Shown: in pieces, positions 1-11,490 of the stretch
Layout: every line of letters starts with the position of its first letter
Numbering within the stretch: position 1 is the stretch's first letter
DNA from: Hemerocallis citrina
Taxonomy: Eukaryota; Streptophyta; Magnoliopsida; Asparagales; Asphodelaceae
Length of the DNA: 64,000 nucleotides
Assembly: GCA_017893485.1 (NCBI GenBank)
Contig: CM030366.1
Location: 199,759,173 to 199,823,172, forward strand
Direction: 5' to 3'
The notes under the pieces: model-generated
Database searches by the model: none
Told to the model about the DNA's origin: nothing
Seen by the model: the letters and a program-made list of their open reading frames with translations, nothing else
Program-made: the position numbers and the translations under genes

Positions 1-2141
1 CTTGAAAGGTCTAGAAGTATGCTTTCAAATGCGAGTTTGGGTAAGCCATTAACATATCTTGCTATTTGGTAAATCGATCTCCTACCACTTCAATTGAGTT
101 GAAGACACCCGAAGAAGTGTGGTCAGGTAAGACGGCCGATTATTCGAATTTGAGGGTGTTTGGTTGTCCCGCTTATGCACATGTGAATGAAGGAAAGTTG
201 GAGCCTAGATCGAAGAAGTGTATTTTTTTTGGGTATCCCACAAATGTGAAGGAATATAAGTTGTGGTGTCCCGAATCATCCAAGTTCTTTATTTCAAGAG
301 ATGTCATTTTCAATGAGTCGGCCATGTTGAAGGCAAATGATGTTGCACCCGAGCCAACTATTAAGGAGAATGAGACGGTTGAGAAGAAAGTGGAGTTTGA
401 GGTGCCGGTCCAAGAAGGTGATGATTTGATCTCACATGATGATGTCAATTTGGAGGAAGCCCAAGAAGAGGCACAACCATATGCATTGGCAAGGGACCGA
501 GCTAGAAGAGAAATAAGACCACCTACAAGGTATGGATACTCCGACTGCTTATTGTTTGGCAATTGCAGAGGATGTGGAGTATTGTGAGCCATCTTCCTAC
601 AAGAAAGCTATTTATTCTAAAGATGCGGCCAATTTGGTTGCCGCTATGAATGAAGAGTTACAATCTTTGCAACAAAATGAGACTTGGTCTCTTGTGAAGC
701 CTCCGAGTGGTAAGAGGATTGTGGGTTGCAAGTGGGTGTGTAAGAGGAAGATTGATAGCTCAAATCCTGCGGATTTTCGATACAAGGCAAGGCTAGTGGC
801 TAAAGGGTATAGTCAAGTCCAAGGTGTGGACTTCAATGATGTGTTCTCTCCTGTAGTTAAGCACACCTCCATTCGAGTTTTGCTCTCTTTGGTGGCAATG
901 AAGGATTTGGAATTGGAGCAAATGGATGTGAAAACTGCCTTCTTGCATGGTGATTTGGAGGAGTAAATTTACATGAGCCAACCGGAGGGTTTTGAGGTTG
1001 CGGGAAAGAAGGACCGTGTGTGTCTTTTGAAGAAGTCCCTTTATGGCCTTAAGCAATCACCGCGGTAATGGTATAAGAAGTTTGACTCATTCATGGTGAG
1101 TATTAATTTCTATCGTTCCAATTATGATAGTTGTGTTTATTTCAAGAAGTTGGATGGTCGGGATTTCATTTACTTGTTGCTCTATGTGGATGACATGTTG
1201 ATTGCATCTTCAAACTTGAAAGAAGTTAGGAGGTTGAAAGAGCAACTAAGTTCGGCATTTGAGATGAAAGATTTGGGGGCCGCCAAAAGGATTCTCGGGA
1301 TGGAGATCACAAGGGATAGGTCCAAAAGAAAGTTGTTTCTTTCACAAAAGAGTTTTTCCGAGAAAGTGCTACGCCGTTTTGGCATGGAGAAAGCGAAAGT
1401 TGTTTTAACACCTCTTGCGACGCATTTCAAGCTTTCGGCTGCTTTAAGCCCAAAATCCGATGATGAGAAGAATATATGGAAAAGGTTCCATATTCAAGTG
1501 CGGTCGGGAGTCTCATGTACTTGATAGTGTGTACTCGACCCGACATTGCTCAAGCCGTTAGTGTGGTAAGTAGATATCTCTTTTGTCCGGGGAAAGGGCA
1601 TTGGGAAGCGGTGAAGTGGATCTTCCGCTATTTGAGAGGTACTATTGATGCTCGTTTGGAGTTTGGTAATGGCAAAAAACTAACGGGTTATGTGGATGCA
1701 GATTTTGCGGGTGATTTGGACAAGTGGCGTTCTTTGATGGGTTATGTTTTTACTCTTGGAGATTGTGCAATTAGTTGGAAGTCTACACTTCAAGCCACCG
1801 TTGCACTCTCAAGTACTGAGGCTGAATATATGGCAATTACTGAGGCTATTAAGGAGGCTATTTGGCTCAAGGCGTTTGTTGGTGAGATGTCTTCACTCGA
1901 GGGTCCTATTACGGTGTTTTGTGACAACCAAAGCGCGATTCATTTGACCAAGGGCCGCATGTACCATGAGAAGACGAGGCACATTGACATTCGATACCAT
2001 TTTGTTCGAGATGTGATCTCGGAAGGCAAGGTTGCCGTGAAGAAGATTGGTACCGAATCGAATCCGGCCGATATGCTCACAAAGCCTCTTCCAATTACAA
2101 AGTTCAAGCTTTGTTCAAGTTTGATGTCGGTTTGTTTCTAG
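1..2141 (+). pseudogene. copia pol remnant (integrase end, RT, RNase H)
   Basis: Translation shows the end of the integrase core (ERSRSMLSNASL, then VNRSPTTSIELKTPEEVW), the C-terminal integrase region (LRVFGCPAYAHV), RT ([34 protein letters not shown], then LLYVDDML near 1180-1200) and copia RNase H (GYVDADFAGD, SSTEAEYMA, CDNQSAIHL, ADMLTKPLP). The reading frame changes near 50, near 535-590 and near 1476-1524. In-frame stops occur at 964 (expected EEQIYM) and near 1066. The order IN-RT-RH is the copia order. It is a non-functional remnant without its gag and protease inside the window. Confidence 0.9.
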
Positions 2142-2276
2142 CTAGTTTGAGTTAGTTTTGTTTCTAGCATGTTGCCAGTATATTTTTATGTTTACCTTTG
2201 TTTAGGTCATGTTTGCTTTATGCATTTGCTTTGTGTTTTAGTTTGATTTAGATGCAATTTGGTTCAAGGTGGAGAT

Positions 2277-2455
2277 TGTTATGATATGACCCAAATTGCT
2301 CTTAAGGCCCATTGGGCTTAGTATCTTCATGTATGTAACAATTAGAATCAAATGAATACAATCAACATTTTTGCTAATCTCTCTCTCTTCCTACAGCCGG
2401 CTGCCTCTCTTTTCTTCTCTTCCTCTTCTCAAATCCATAAACCCTAACCCTAACA
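2277..2455 (+). repeat. 3' LTR of the left-edge copia element
   Basis: A 179-bp LTR beginning TGTTATGATATG directly after the polypurine tract and ending CCTAACCCTAACA, so the 5-bp terminal inverted repeats TGTTA/TAACA match. The CCCTAA-like stretch near 2440-2453 is the LTR end, not a telomere. The 5' partner LTR is outside the window. Confidence 0.8.
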
Positions 2456-4236
2456 TCTTCACATCAAACCATACTATGCAAGATAGAAACCCAATAATCT
2501 CCCCCCTTGGATTGCATACTCATGAATAAATACATGTGTGACTAATCGCCTTTAGACTGTTTCATTCTACTTTTGTAAACGAATCCAGTTCAGTTGCTTC
2601 TTCTACTCGTTAAATCTATCTCCACCTTTATTTCTCCAATAGTATGCTCCCTTCAAAGGCATGCTCCACTATGTGTTGTCATGCAGGTGCCACCCTCTGC
2701 ACGAACTCCACCTCTCGATGATATTCGAACGTCGCGATCTCGCTTTAGTAATTCTAGAAACAACATACTAGATAATGTTTTAGGAATGATGGACTTCAAA
2801 ACACACGATGAAATTTTTCTCCTGCCAAAAATTTTGTAGAGGTTGTGTTGAACACCCATTGTTCCCTTCATTACCTTACGACAACATTCCCAAACTGATA
2901 GAACTCCACCTTGAGTTGTGTACCTGTAGGCCTGTGCTACCAGAGTTCCTAAGGATATTAGATTTCGTTTCAACAAAGGGATATGCACAACGTTGTCTGA
3001 TGTGTACCCCTTTCTGTATGACGTCTCCAACTCGATTGTTCCCTCACCCATTAATTCACAAATCTCACCAACCATCGTTCTCACACAACATCACCTATAG
3101 ACTTGTAAGTAGAAAATATCTTCTTCTAGCAGCAAATATGAGAAGAATTACCCGAATCAAGAAATCATCCATAATATACATCTATAGAACTTAAGACAAG
3201 AGTACTGTCAAAGTTATCATCTGATTCATCGACACTAGCCATGTTGGTGATCTTCTGATTCAACCACTTGAGACAATCCCTTTTGTGATGTCCAATCTCT
3301 CTGCTATGGTGGCAATGGGTCCTACCCCTTAGTTTACTTTCCCTTTCACTTGAAGTACCATCCTCCTCGATGCAGCTCATAGAAGTAGACATCAATCTCT
3401 GAGTCACCCTCCTTAGTTCATTCTCCTCAAAGCCTTCGGTCACACCTGCTACCAAAAACATCTTATTGACAGACTCTCTGTCTAACATGGTAGTTATCAA
3501 ATGCTTGTATGAATCTGGTATTGAATCTATCAAGTTGAAAGATTATAAATCTTATGCATTTTCACCCTCAATTCGGATGGCTCCGAACTGACTTCTTCTA
3601 TATAATCTAGAAGAGTAGTACTTTTATTCATTGAGCATTGAACAGATTTCTTTTCCAGTACATTTGATCATGTAATGGTGATTACGAGTAGTCAGTTCTG
3701 AGTCTTGCCCACATACTTGTTGCGCTTTTACACCTGACGTTGTTCGCTAAAAACATCCAGATTAAGCCCAATGCTTATGAACAAATCTCTTCCATATTCT
3801 CCTGCTTTAATCCGATTGGTCTCCCTTTATCTTCTTCTTGACTAGATTCAAGCCTTATTGAACTGATAAGTCGTGCATGTCCTTATTAAAGTTGATCTTA
3901 CTGTTAAAGCACTTGGTTCAAGTCATGCTGAATCGATAAGAACCGTATGATCTAAGCTAGAGTGGAAGATGGGCTCAAAATAAATCACCCAGACTCTACC
4001 CTTTTGCTGCTTTTAGCCGCCGTCGGTCGACTGACCCCCTAGGGCAGTCGACTGCAGTGCGCTCGCCCTACGTCAGAGGGCTATGGTGGTTGACTGCCCA
4101 TTTTGACAGTTGACTGTCCATTGCTTGCTTGCTGTTTGCAGCTATTTCTTCTTCTACCTGCAACGCTTCAAACATCTTCTCGCTTTATCATCTTCTTTTC
4201 ACATCGAACCATAGTATGCAAGATATAAACCCAACA
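2456..4236 (-). mobile_element. Older minus-strand copia remnant (gag/protease only)
   Basis: Two copies of one LTR terminus bracket this stretch. On the minus strand each reads TGTTGGGTTT-ATCTTGCATA-TATGGTT; the copies lie at 2456-2496 and within about 4140-4236. The left copy is followed inwards by a purine-rich tract on the minus strand (2497-2510, CCAAGGGGGGAGAT), as expected for a 3' LTR. Between them are gag and gag-pre-integrase remnants, but no integrase or RT, so about 3 kb of pol is missing. The left LTR is cut by the insertion of the plus-strand copia element. Confidence 0.65.
2653..3533 (-). pseudogene. copia gag and protease/pre-integrase remnant
   Basis: Two open stretches on the minus strand. 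The upstream one (3165-3533) resembles copia gag: SIPDSYKHLITTMLDRESV is the typical UBN2-type 'LP-SYKH' segment, and a degenerate zinc knuckle follows (CHHSREIGHHKRDC). The downstream one (2653-3084) resembles the region between protease and integrase: VVHIPLLKRNLISLGTL matches the usual 'V-VP-L-KNLISLG-L' segment, then a GVLSV-KVMKGT-NLY block. Weaker gag-like translation continues upstream to about 3760. The frames are not continuous and no start is secure. Confidence 0.65.
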
Positions 4237-4689
4237 AGTCTTTCTTCCTCTATCTCCATAGACATCATCATTGTACTACCGGAAATTATCAACATTCCTC
4301 CGAACAATTTTGTGGCAATGTGATGCACGCATATCATATTATCCAAATTAATATGGTTCACACATATCATATTTTCCAAATCATATAGAGACATGTATAT
4401 CCTATGGAGGAAAATGATATCATATACAACATGCATGATCTCCATTATGTATTATGCAAGCATATAGATCGTAATTAAGGAGCTCTTTTTGAGGAAAATA
4501 TATCTCAATTAAGTAGTTCTAATGGCACTTATGTGTCCAAGTATGAAAATCATTTATGACGACGTTTTCCATGTACTACTATATTATGTACAACTTGCGG
4601 GCACTGTTACGTATAACTGTCTGTTTTCTTCATTTAATAAGTTTTTTTAAGGATTCATTAAGTACACTGTAAATATTATGCTATATATA
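4237..4689. other. AT-rich spacer, nothing recognised
   Basis: Between the minus-strand copia LTR and the Helitron start. It contains a short imperfect repetition of a CATATCATATT-type phrase (about 4327-4390) and no coding signal that I can support. Confidence 0.4.
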
Positions 4690-5028
4690 TCTATACTATT
4701 ATTAAGCAAACTCCTATTTTAGCGGCTTTTTACTATTATGCCCTCTTATACATAACACGCCTAAAAAATAATGTAGGGTTAAATCTGTCAAATTTTACCC
4801 CTAATACCTATACAAAAGAAGGTCACAATCGTAATTTTCAATCAAAACAAACTCTCCTTCTCAAAAAAAACAAACACCCCCCCCCTCTCCCGTCCATTCT
4901 TCTCCCTCTCTCCCAAAATCCCCACCGCCTCTCTCTCTCCTCATCCCCCCTCGATTCGTCTTCTTCCTGCTCCGCCCTCGAACTCTCCTCCCTTGCGTAA
5001 TGCCAACGTCGCGATCCCCTCTCCCCCC

Positions 5029-5351
5029 CGACCTCGCCAACACCTGCTCCGCCCTCCAAGCCTCCTCCATCGCGTCGCGCGATCACCGCGACCCCCCCGG
5101 ACTTCGCCATCCGTCAACAGCTGCTCCGCTCTCCAGGCCTCCTGCCTCGCATCGCGCGACCCCCCCCCCCCCCCCCCCCCGGACTTCGCCAAACATCGAT
5201 CCGCCCTTGAACCCTCCTCCCTCTCCTCTCATGACCAACGCGACCCCCCGACTTCGCCAACAGTCGCTCCGCCCACCCTCGAAACCTCCTTCCTCTCGTC
5301 GCGCGACCACCGCGATCCCCCATCGATTTCGTCAACAGCCGCGACCGCCCA
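5029..5351 (+). repeat. GC-rich ~70-bp minisatellite, four to five units
   Basis: Imperfect tandem units of about 70 bp. Each runs GACTTCGCCAACA, then CTCCGCCCTC, a CCTCC stretch, CGTCGCGCGACCACCGCGA and a run of C. One unit contains an uninterrupted run of about 20 C (5162-5181). The array stays open in more than one frame, giving Pro/Arg/Ser-rich peptides, so coding is doubtful. It ends directly at a consensus 5' splice site (GTAAGT at 5352), which suggests it came from a captured first exon or 5' UTR. Confidence 0.75.
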
Positions 5352-5628
5352 GTAAGTATTTGGTTTTTTGTTTTACTATAATTTTCTACACAATTAATGA
5401 TGTGTTATACAATATTAAATGTCAAAACATTTACAAAACATTTATTTGTGATTAGTAATAAAATCATTTATTTCTCCATTTCTCCATGATCTAATTTGAT
5501 CTCTTCATTTTTCTTGAAAGTAATCGTTCGAATCGGATAGCATACAGATGTTAAATAAATATCCAGATCATTCAAATAGTGTACTGCACAAGGACACTCA
5601 TTTGTCATTTGTCAAGTTGTATGTTTAT

Positions 5629-6111
5629 TGATCTATTTTGTCAGGTATATATACCAAGAAAATCAATATGCATGGATTTAGATATTGTAGTAGGAAACGA
5701 AGAGCCTTCACATTTTCAAATCAGATGGCTGTTAACGTGGAAATACCAGTCTCCAACAGCCATGTCCCTCTGCCATATATATGCTGAAGCAAAAGTGTAA
5801 GGTGAGACTCTAAAGCACTTCTCTACTGTTTAAAACAGAATTTTCCTCTTATTATAAGGTTTATGACTAAAGTGATCTATTTTGTCAGGCATATATACCA
5901 TGAAAATCAATATGCATGGATTTAGATATTGTAGTAGGAAACGAAGAGCCTTCACATTTTCGAATCAGAAGGCTGTTAACGTGGAAATACCAGTCCCCAA
6001 CAGCCATGTCCCTCTGCCATATATATGCTGAAACAAAAGTGTAAGACTCTAAAGCACTTCTCTACTGTTTAAAACAGAATTTTCCTCTTATTATAAGGTT
6101 TATGACTAAAG
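5629..6111 (+). repeat. ~240-bp tandem duplication
   Basis: Copy one is 5629-5872 and copy two 5873-6111. They are nearly identical and differ by scattered substitutions and a small indel. Each begins TGATCTATTTTGTCAGG (acceptor-like) and includes the block TATTGTAGTAGGAAACGAAG and then a TTTAAAACAG phrase. Each copy may hold one captured exon with flanking intron. I do not recognise the exon. Confidence 0.8.
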
Positions 6112-6894
6112 AAAGAAATGTCTTGAATTAGTGAATTTTCTGTTATAAATTAAGTCTTCCAAAAATCACATTAACTGTTGGAGACCTGGAGTTAGCTAGG
6201 TTGATGTTCAATTGAATTTATTTACAGGTGTTTTTACTTGATTTTCTTTCAGTCAATTTTTAACTATTGGATATATAAATTACTAAATCTTTGATATTTG
6301 CTTGCAAATGTGCAAAATATGTGTTTAATTTACATCTAAAGACCGGGCATTACAGACAAGGAAACGAGGCTGCCTTCACATTCTTAAAAGGATAAATATC
6401 AAGAAATGGTAATGGCCATAGTTTTAGCTATTTACTTTCCTCAAAACAAACACCAAAAAACAAATTGAAGAAGTGGTGCCTTGATGTTTTCAGGCTTAAC
6501 TAGCCATATTACTCATAAATGTGCATCTTTATCCAATATCAACCATGAGGAGAGAAGTAAAGACCTTAATCTTTAATATTATACTGGGATAGTTGGAGTT
6601 GTCATTCGTAGAAAATCTGTAATTTGTAGACATTCATTCAACCATCTAATCTTAATCATTCATTTTTAAGTTAGAGTTATATTAACCATTTATTTACTCA
6701 ATTGTTGTTAGTTACCATAAAACCCTCAAAATTCAAATTTATTTGAAACATGATTATTTACAAAAGTCACTCATATAAAATAAAAGTTTGTACCACTATG
6801 GATAATTTGTAAAGAGTTTGTGATAAGTAAAGGGATGTCTTAAAGCCAGATTACGTCTTATTATTCACCGTATATATATTTTTTTAAAATTAGA

Positions 6895-6921
6895 ACGTGC
6901 AAAGCACGTGCAAATTACTAT
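6895..6921 (+). other. Internal Helitron-like 3' hairpin (degenerate)
   Basis: Palindrome ACGTGCAAAGCACGT, then a short AT spacer and CTAT where CTAG would be expected. It may be the former 3' end of a shorter Helitron starting at 4690. Confidence 0.45.
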
Positions 6922-6999
6922 TAAATAGAATTATATCACCTATTATGGGCTTCGCTTCATGCATGTTCTCTTCAAATACCACATACATTAAATGCTTTA

Positions 7000-7086
7000 T
7001 TATTTCTTTCCTTATTCGATATACAAATTCATTTAATTTAATTTCTAAACTTTTTTATAGGCGTGCATTACACGTGGATTATACTA
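7000..7086 (+). repeat. Helitron 3'-end repeat, copy 1
   Basis: About 85 bp (TTCGATATACAAATTCATTT and onward, ending in the hairpin GCGTGCATTACACGTGG and CTAC). It is closely matched by about 9451-9545, where the hairpin reads ACGTGCATCGCACGTGC. The pair looks like two copies of the same Helitron 3' end. Confidence 0.65.
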
Positions 7087-7587
7087 CCGCTTTAGTTAAA
7101 GCCTCCTCTTTTGCTGCAATCCCAGGTAATGAAATTCTGCTTCTAAATCTACTGTTCCCAATCACTCTACTATTTTCAATCCTTTTAGTTTAATTGTTGA
7201 GTAGGGTATTGTGTTTTTTGCTTTTTAATTGAAGATTTTGAATTAGGTATTTATTATATTTTTAAGTGAGAACTTCCATAAAATTTAATTGGATGTGATT
7301 TGATTCTGAATTTTGGGAATTGGGTATTTGTCAAATCTCATAGTCATCTACTTCTTATAAAACCAGCATGTTTAAGGTTTTTGAATTTGTGAGTTTTTGT
7401 GAGTGTTGGGTGATTTTGGACTAAAATGTTGGTGTTTGGAGTGAAATGGTAAGTTGGTATGTATGTTTATATACTGCAGATCAAATGTGCGAAAGGTCCC
7501 ATTTTTTGTCTATATTGCAATTCTATTAATGTGTGGTGATCATATTTTTTCTTTAATTCATGATATTATTACTGACAAATGTCCATT

Positions 7588-7691
7588 GACAGGTCTGTTA
7601 GTGAAATATTTTGCAAGCTTCTGCCAAGCCCCTTCACTTCTGAGAACTTCTTCACTCGAGATCATTTGTTATACCTTGCCCCTTGCTTCAA
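7588..7691 (+). pseudogene. Unidentified exon-like fragment
   Basis: A stretch open in two frames, bounded by an acceptor-like TTGACAG and a donor-like AAGGTACT. One frame begins SVSEIFCKLLPSPFTSENFF. I do not recognise the parent gene. Its position inside the Helitron, with splice-like borders, suggests a captured exon. Confidence 0.3.
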
Positions 7692-8474
7692 GGTACTATA
7701 TCGCATCTATAATCTTTTACTTGATTTATGGTGGATAAATTGCTTCCGCTATTATAATGCTGCTGATAGGAAGTATCAACCAAAATATCAATTTTTAGAC
7801 TAAAAAGAATGTCAAATGTATGTCAAGTGTTCTGTTAATTTTAATTCTCCTAAAACTTTATATAACTGCATATCAACATATTGATGTCTTTCTTTGGGTT
7901 CCTCAGATAACTGCATATGGGTTCTGCATATCATCAATTTTTATATAACTGCATATGGGTTCCTCAGATAATCAACATATTGATGTCTAGACTTTGATTT
8001 TGTAATACCTGATGTATCATTCAAATACAATGCAAATGATTATCTTTTACAATCAAATGCAGCAAGAAAGATAGATTTAAATTATGGCAAAGCAAGATTC
8101 ATGAACCATTTGAATATGTAATTCTTCAAGCATACTATAATATGCCATACTAAATAAAGAACAGATCTAGATGGTCGATATGTTGCTGTTCTTTAGCAAG
8201 AAAGATAGATTTTCCTTTTCTTTCCTAAATAAAAAGGTTGGTTGTAAAATATGTACCTAACAAGAAAGCCTGCCTTAGCAAACTTCTCATTAATCAGCTC
8301 AATGAAGGCCATTACTATTAAATTATGGCATGCTATGACCTGTGCATCAAATTATACGGCATAGTGTAGTATATATGTTTGTACCTAATAATGAATCGGC
8401 CAATCGATTATAAATTATAATATGTAATTTGCAAAACAGGTATATAAAAAAATTCCCATCCTTTCTATCTTCAG

Positions 8475-8880
8475 CCATTCAAGGACATGATTGAAGGAAT
8501 GCAAATGGACCTCAAAAAGTAAAGATACAAGAACTTTGATGAGCTCTACCTATACTGTTATTACGTAGCAGGAACTGTCGGTTTAATGAGTGTTCCTGTG
8601 ATGGGTATCGACCCAGGGTCTTTGGCGACTACTGAGAGTGTATATAACGCAGCTTTGGCTCTAGGACTTGCAAACCAGTTGACTAATATACTCAGGGATG
8701 TTGGAGAAGAGTAAGCAGAACAACATAAAATTTCTTATTTGATTTATAAGATATAATTTTCGCTGACTAAAACTGGTAGTTGTTTTTGTTTAAAGCGCAA
8801 GAAGAGGAAGGATCTATCTACCACAAGATGAGCTAGCTCAATTTGGCCTTTCAGACGAGGATGTGTTCTACGGGAAAGTT
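8475..8880 (+). pseudogene. PSY: Captured phytoene synthase fragment (two exons)
   Basis: Exon 8475-8710 follows an acceptor (CTTCAG) and ends at a donor (GTAAGC). It encodes PFKDMIEGMQMDL, then [15 protein letters not shown] and [15 protein letters not shown], which includes the second Asp-rich substrate-binding motif of squalene/phytoene synthases (DVGEDAR). The next exon starts at 8796 (phase preserved, giving D-A-R-R-G-R-IYLPQDEL) and runs to 8880, where similarity stops. Phytoene synthase joins two geranylgeranyl diphosphates in plastids as the first step of carotenoid synthesis. Here a TAA at 8520-8522 replaces the expected serine codon, and both ends of the gene are missing, so it is a dead Helitron passenger. 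Confidence 0.9.
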
Positions 8881-8891
8881 TAGTCATTAAG

Positions 8892-8962
8892 TATGACCAT
8901 TCCTTACATAACCTGCATAATATGACCATTCCTTACATAACCTGCATAATATGACCATTCCT
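8892..8962 (+). repeat. 29-bp tandem repeat, 2.4 units
   Basis: The unit TATGACCATTCCTTACATAA plus CCTGCATAA is repeated perfectly twice, with a partial third copy. It lies directly downstream of the point where phytoene synthase similarity ends. Confidence 0.85.
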
Positions 8963-9450
8963 ATTAGTTGCATATGTTTCACCTTTCTATATATCTGCAT
9001 AGGCTCATTTCAACCTTTCTATATATCTGTGCTAAACTACAATGCATGAATACTAACTTTGTATATAACAGGATTATTTTCTCGGTCTGCGGTGAACTAC
9101 AATGCATGATGCAAGACAGTAGTTTCCAATATTGTGATGGCCTCAGCTGTTCTATTCACCATGCTGTTCTTAATGCCAATGTTCTATTACACACCAAACA
9201 TGATTTTATCAGAAATCATCATATCAGCAGTCAATAGTGTTCTAATTATATGTTTTGTGTCTGTTGTCTTTATTTAACATTCTGCCTAGAGTTTTGTTAT
9301 AAATCATGTTTTGTATAAAAGTTTCAAATATTCTACAAATTCATAGAGTATTTTCATTGCATTAAGATCCTTTATGTATTGTTGAAGTTTGATTCTATAA
9401 TCGTTCACACTTATTCTATTACTGAAGCCTTGGTATTTTGCAAGTTAAAT

Positions 9451-9545
9451 GTTTTACTATTTCTTTTCTTATACGATATACAAATTCATTTAATTTAATG
9501 ACTAAACTTTTTTTATTAACGTGCATCGCACGTGCATAATAAGTA
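9451..9545 (+). repeat. Helitron 3'-end repeat, copy 2
   Basis: Diverged second copy of the repeat at 7000-7086, with hairpin ACGTGCATCGCACGTGC. It lies downstream of the phytoene synthase fragment. The terminal CTRR is no longer recognisable. Confidence 0.6.
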
Positions 9546-9575
9546 ATTGGTTTTAAAAACTTAAAGAGTACTACC

Positions 9576-9718
9576 ATGCACAGGGCCAACAGAGATATGA
9601 GAAGATGGGGATCCCCATCAAGCAGTTTATGGGAAGCAGCTCTAGCATTGGGGGCAAAAGCATATGCGCTGGTTGCATCGCATTCTGTGCTGCTTCCGAG
9701 CACACCAACTGGGCTGGG
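9576..9718 (+). pseudogene. Unidentified exon-like fragment
   Basis: An open stretch with ordinary base composition ending at a consensus donor (GGGTGAGTAC). One frame reads RRWGSPSSSLWEAALALGAK. I do not recognise it. It is probably another captured exon, but coding is unproven. Confidence 0.25.
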
Positions 9719-9990
9719 TGAGTACTGGTCACTCTCTGTGCTTAGCCCTGTTTTGTTGCACTTTGAATTGTTATATAGTAATTGGTTGTTTAATTAATTA
9801 CACTTTTGCTTTATGTATGTGTATAATGTAATATGATTAGAAAAGCAATAAAGATTATGACATTGTCATTAATTTGGTGTTTTTTATACCAAAAGGTGTG
9901 TGCGATTGGTGGGAGTTTTGGAGCATGAGTACTGCTACCTCAAAACAAACTGCATGAGTTCCTGTACTCAGACTACTGCTTAGTTTCATC

Positions 9991-10924
9991 TGTTAGAACC
10001 TGAAATTCCAACAAAGTTGTGAAGAAATCAAATACAGAAAGGAAAACAGTAAACAATAAACTTGTACAGAGTCAAGATTTTGAAGAATCTCTGTCCTTAA
10101 AGCAGAATTTGCCCCGTAGTGTGACGGTTACCGGCAAATCGCTTCCCAGGATACAACTGTACCTTCTCTGAAGATGCAGCACCCTTGCTTCAGAGACAAC
10201 GAACTGCTGTCTGTGTGTACTCTCAGTTGACAGATATTGGACTCAGAGCAGAGGAAGAAGAAGAGGAAGACTGAAGTGTTGGACTGGAGAGCTGATGTCT
10301 GGGTCTGGATATATAGATAAGGGTTGGACTGGAGACTGTTCAGCAGCCATTACTCTGTAACAGCAGAGTAATGGGGACTCTTCAGCTTAGTAACTGGTGA
10401 GCCATTACTCTGCTGTTACAGAGTAATGGCCTCAGTTACTGAATCTGAAAAGTCTTTTCAGAGGCTGTCTGGGCAAAAAGGTAAAATAAAATTTTAAGCC
10501 AGACCAATCCAATCCAAACCAATCCAATCCAATCCAAACCGAACCGGGCCGGGGCCGGGCCGGGCCGGGCCGGGCCGGGCCGGGCGCGCGCGCGTGTGTG
10601 TTTGTCATTTTGGCTAAGTCCTCTCTCCACTACACGTTAGTGGTAACCCCCGGGCCACGCCCTCTAGTCCAGTTTTCTAGTATATATACTAGTAACAATC
10701 TTTCCCAATTTCCGATATGGGACTATCCATTTGTTAAGTTGGTACCTTTCAAGTACCCAACTTTGGATCAACATTTCTCATTCATACGGAATTCGTTTTT
10801 GGCAAGTGAGTATACTACGGAATAGTACTCGACGAGAGGATCGCAATCCACTCATTTTCCGGTGCCGCCGGTGGCCGGAGCTTGCCGGAATCCGGCCCGG
10901 AAAACTGCAAAATTAATTCCAACA
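9991..10924 (-). repeat. Solo LTR, copia-type
   Basis: On the minus strand it starts TGTTGGAATTAATTTTGCAG and ends AGGTTCTAACA. The flanking pentamers TCATC (9986-9990) and ACATC (10925-10929) match at four of five bases. No internal retroelement domain is present. It contains a very GC-rich run at 10543-10595 and TATA-like AT stretches. A solo LTR arises by recombination between the two LTRs of a full element. Confidence 0.6.
10543..10595. repeat. CCGGG/GC microsatellite
   Basis: A run of CCGGG pentamers grading into alternating CG and then GT, preceded by ATCCA-type pentamers (10501-10540). It lies inside the solo LTR. Confidence 0.85.
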
Positions 10925-11490
10925 ACATCATTATAAAATTATTAATTAGGATCCAATATTAATTAATGTTGTATGTTGTATGTACAGATTGAGCAGCAGA
11001 GAGTGACTGCAGCCGGAGTTAGGTATCATACTCTTCTGGAATGATTCCCCTAGCCCCAAGCCAATAATGTGAATCAGTTAATACATGTTTGGATTAGCAA
11101 CAGTACACAAATGGAAATGTTAAAGATAACAGAAGATGAAGCTTGATTAGTTTTATCCTTGCAAAAAATCCCAAATTTCAGTAATGTGGTCTCCAGTTTC
11201 CACATTCAGATTTTGAGTGCTCCTATGCTTTGTGGACATTAAAAAAGTTTGACGAACACCAAAGGTCACAATGAGATGGCTAAAAAGCAAAAGAAGGATG
11301 ATATATAAAAAGCAAATGATAGATCCAAACCCAATAATGGCCCATTTAAAATTCTGATAAAATAAGAAATGATTGACAATTAGGCAAGTGACTGCAAGTG
11401 CCACAAATTTTTTATATAAGCGTTTAAATAATAACTGTATCTTTTCAGTTGAGCATTTTATTTAATTTAATAATTATATTTTTTTGTAGT

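Larger units (their letters stand above)
1..2455 (+). mobile_element. Ty1/copia LTR retrotransposon, 3' part, decayed
   Basis: The window opens inside a plus-strand copia element. Integrase end, reverse transcriptase and RNase H follow in the copia order (integrase before RT), then a polypurine tract (about 2264-2276, AAGGTGGAGATTG) and a short LTR from 2277 to 2455. The 5' half lies outside the window. Stops and frame changes show it is dead. The base directly after the LTR (TCTTC, 2456-2460) continues as the LTR of another copia remnant, so this element was inserted into that older one. Confidence 0.9.

Noticed and set aside
2436..2455. Telomere-like CCCTAAACCCTAACCCTAA phrase
   Set aside because: Too short, and exactly the end of a copia LTR with matching terminal inverted repeat.
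11153..11404. 83-codon minus-strand hydrophobic ORF
   Set aside because: No family recognised and AT-rich; the hydrophobic character is expected from T-rich codons.
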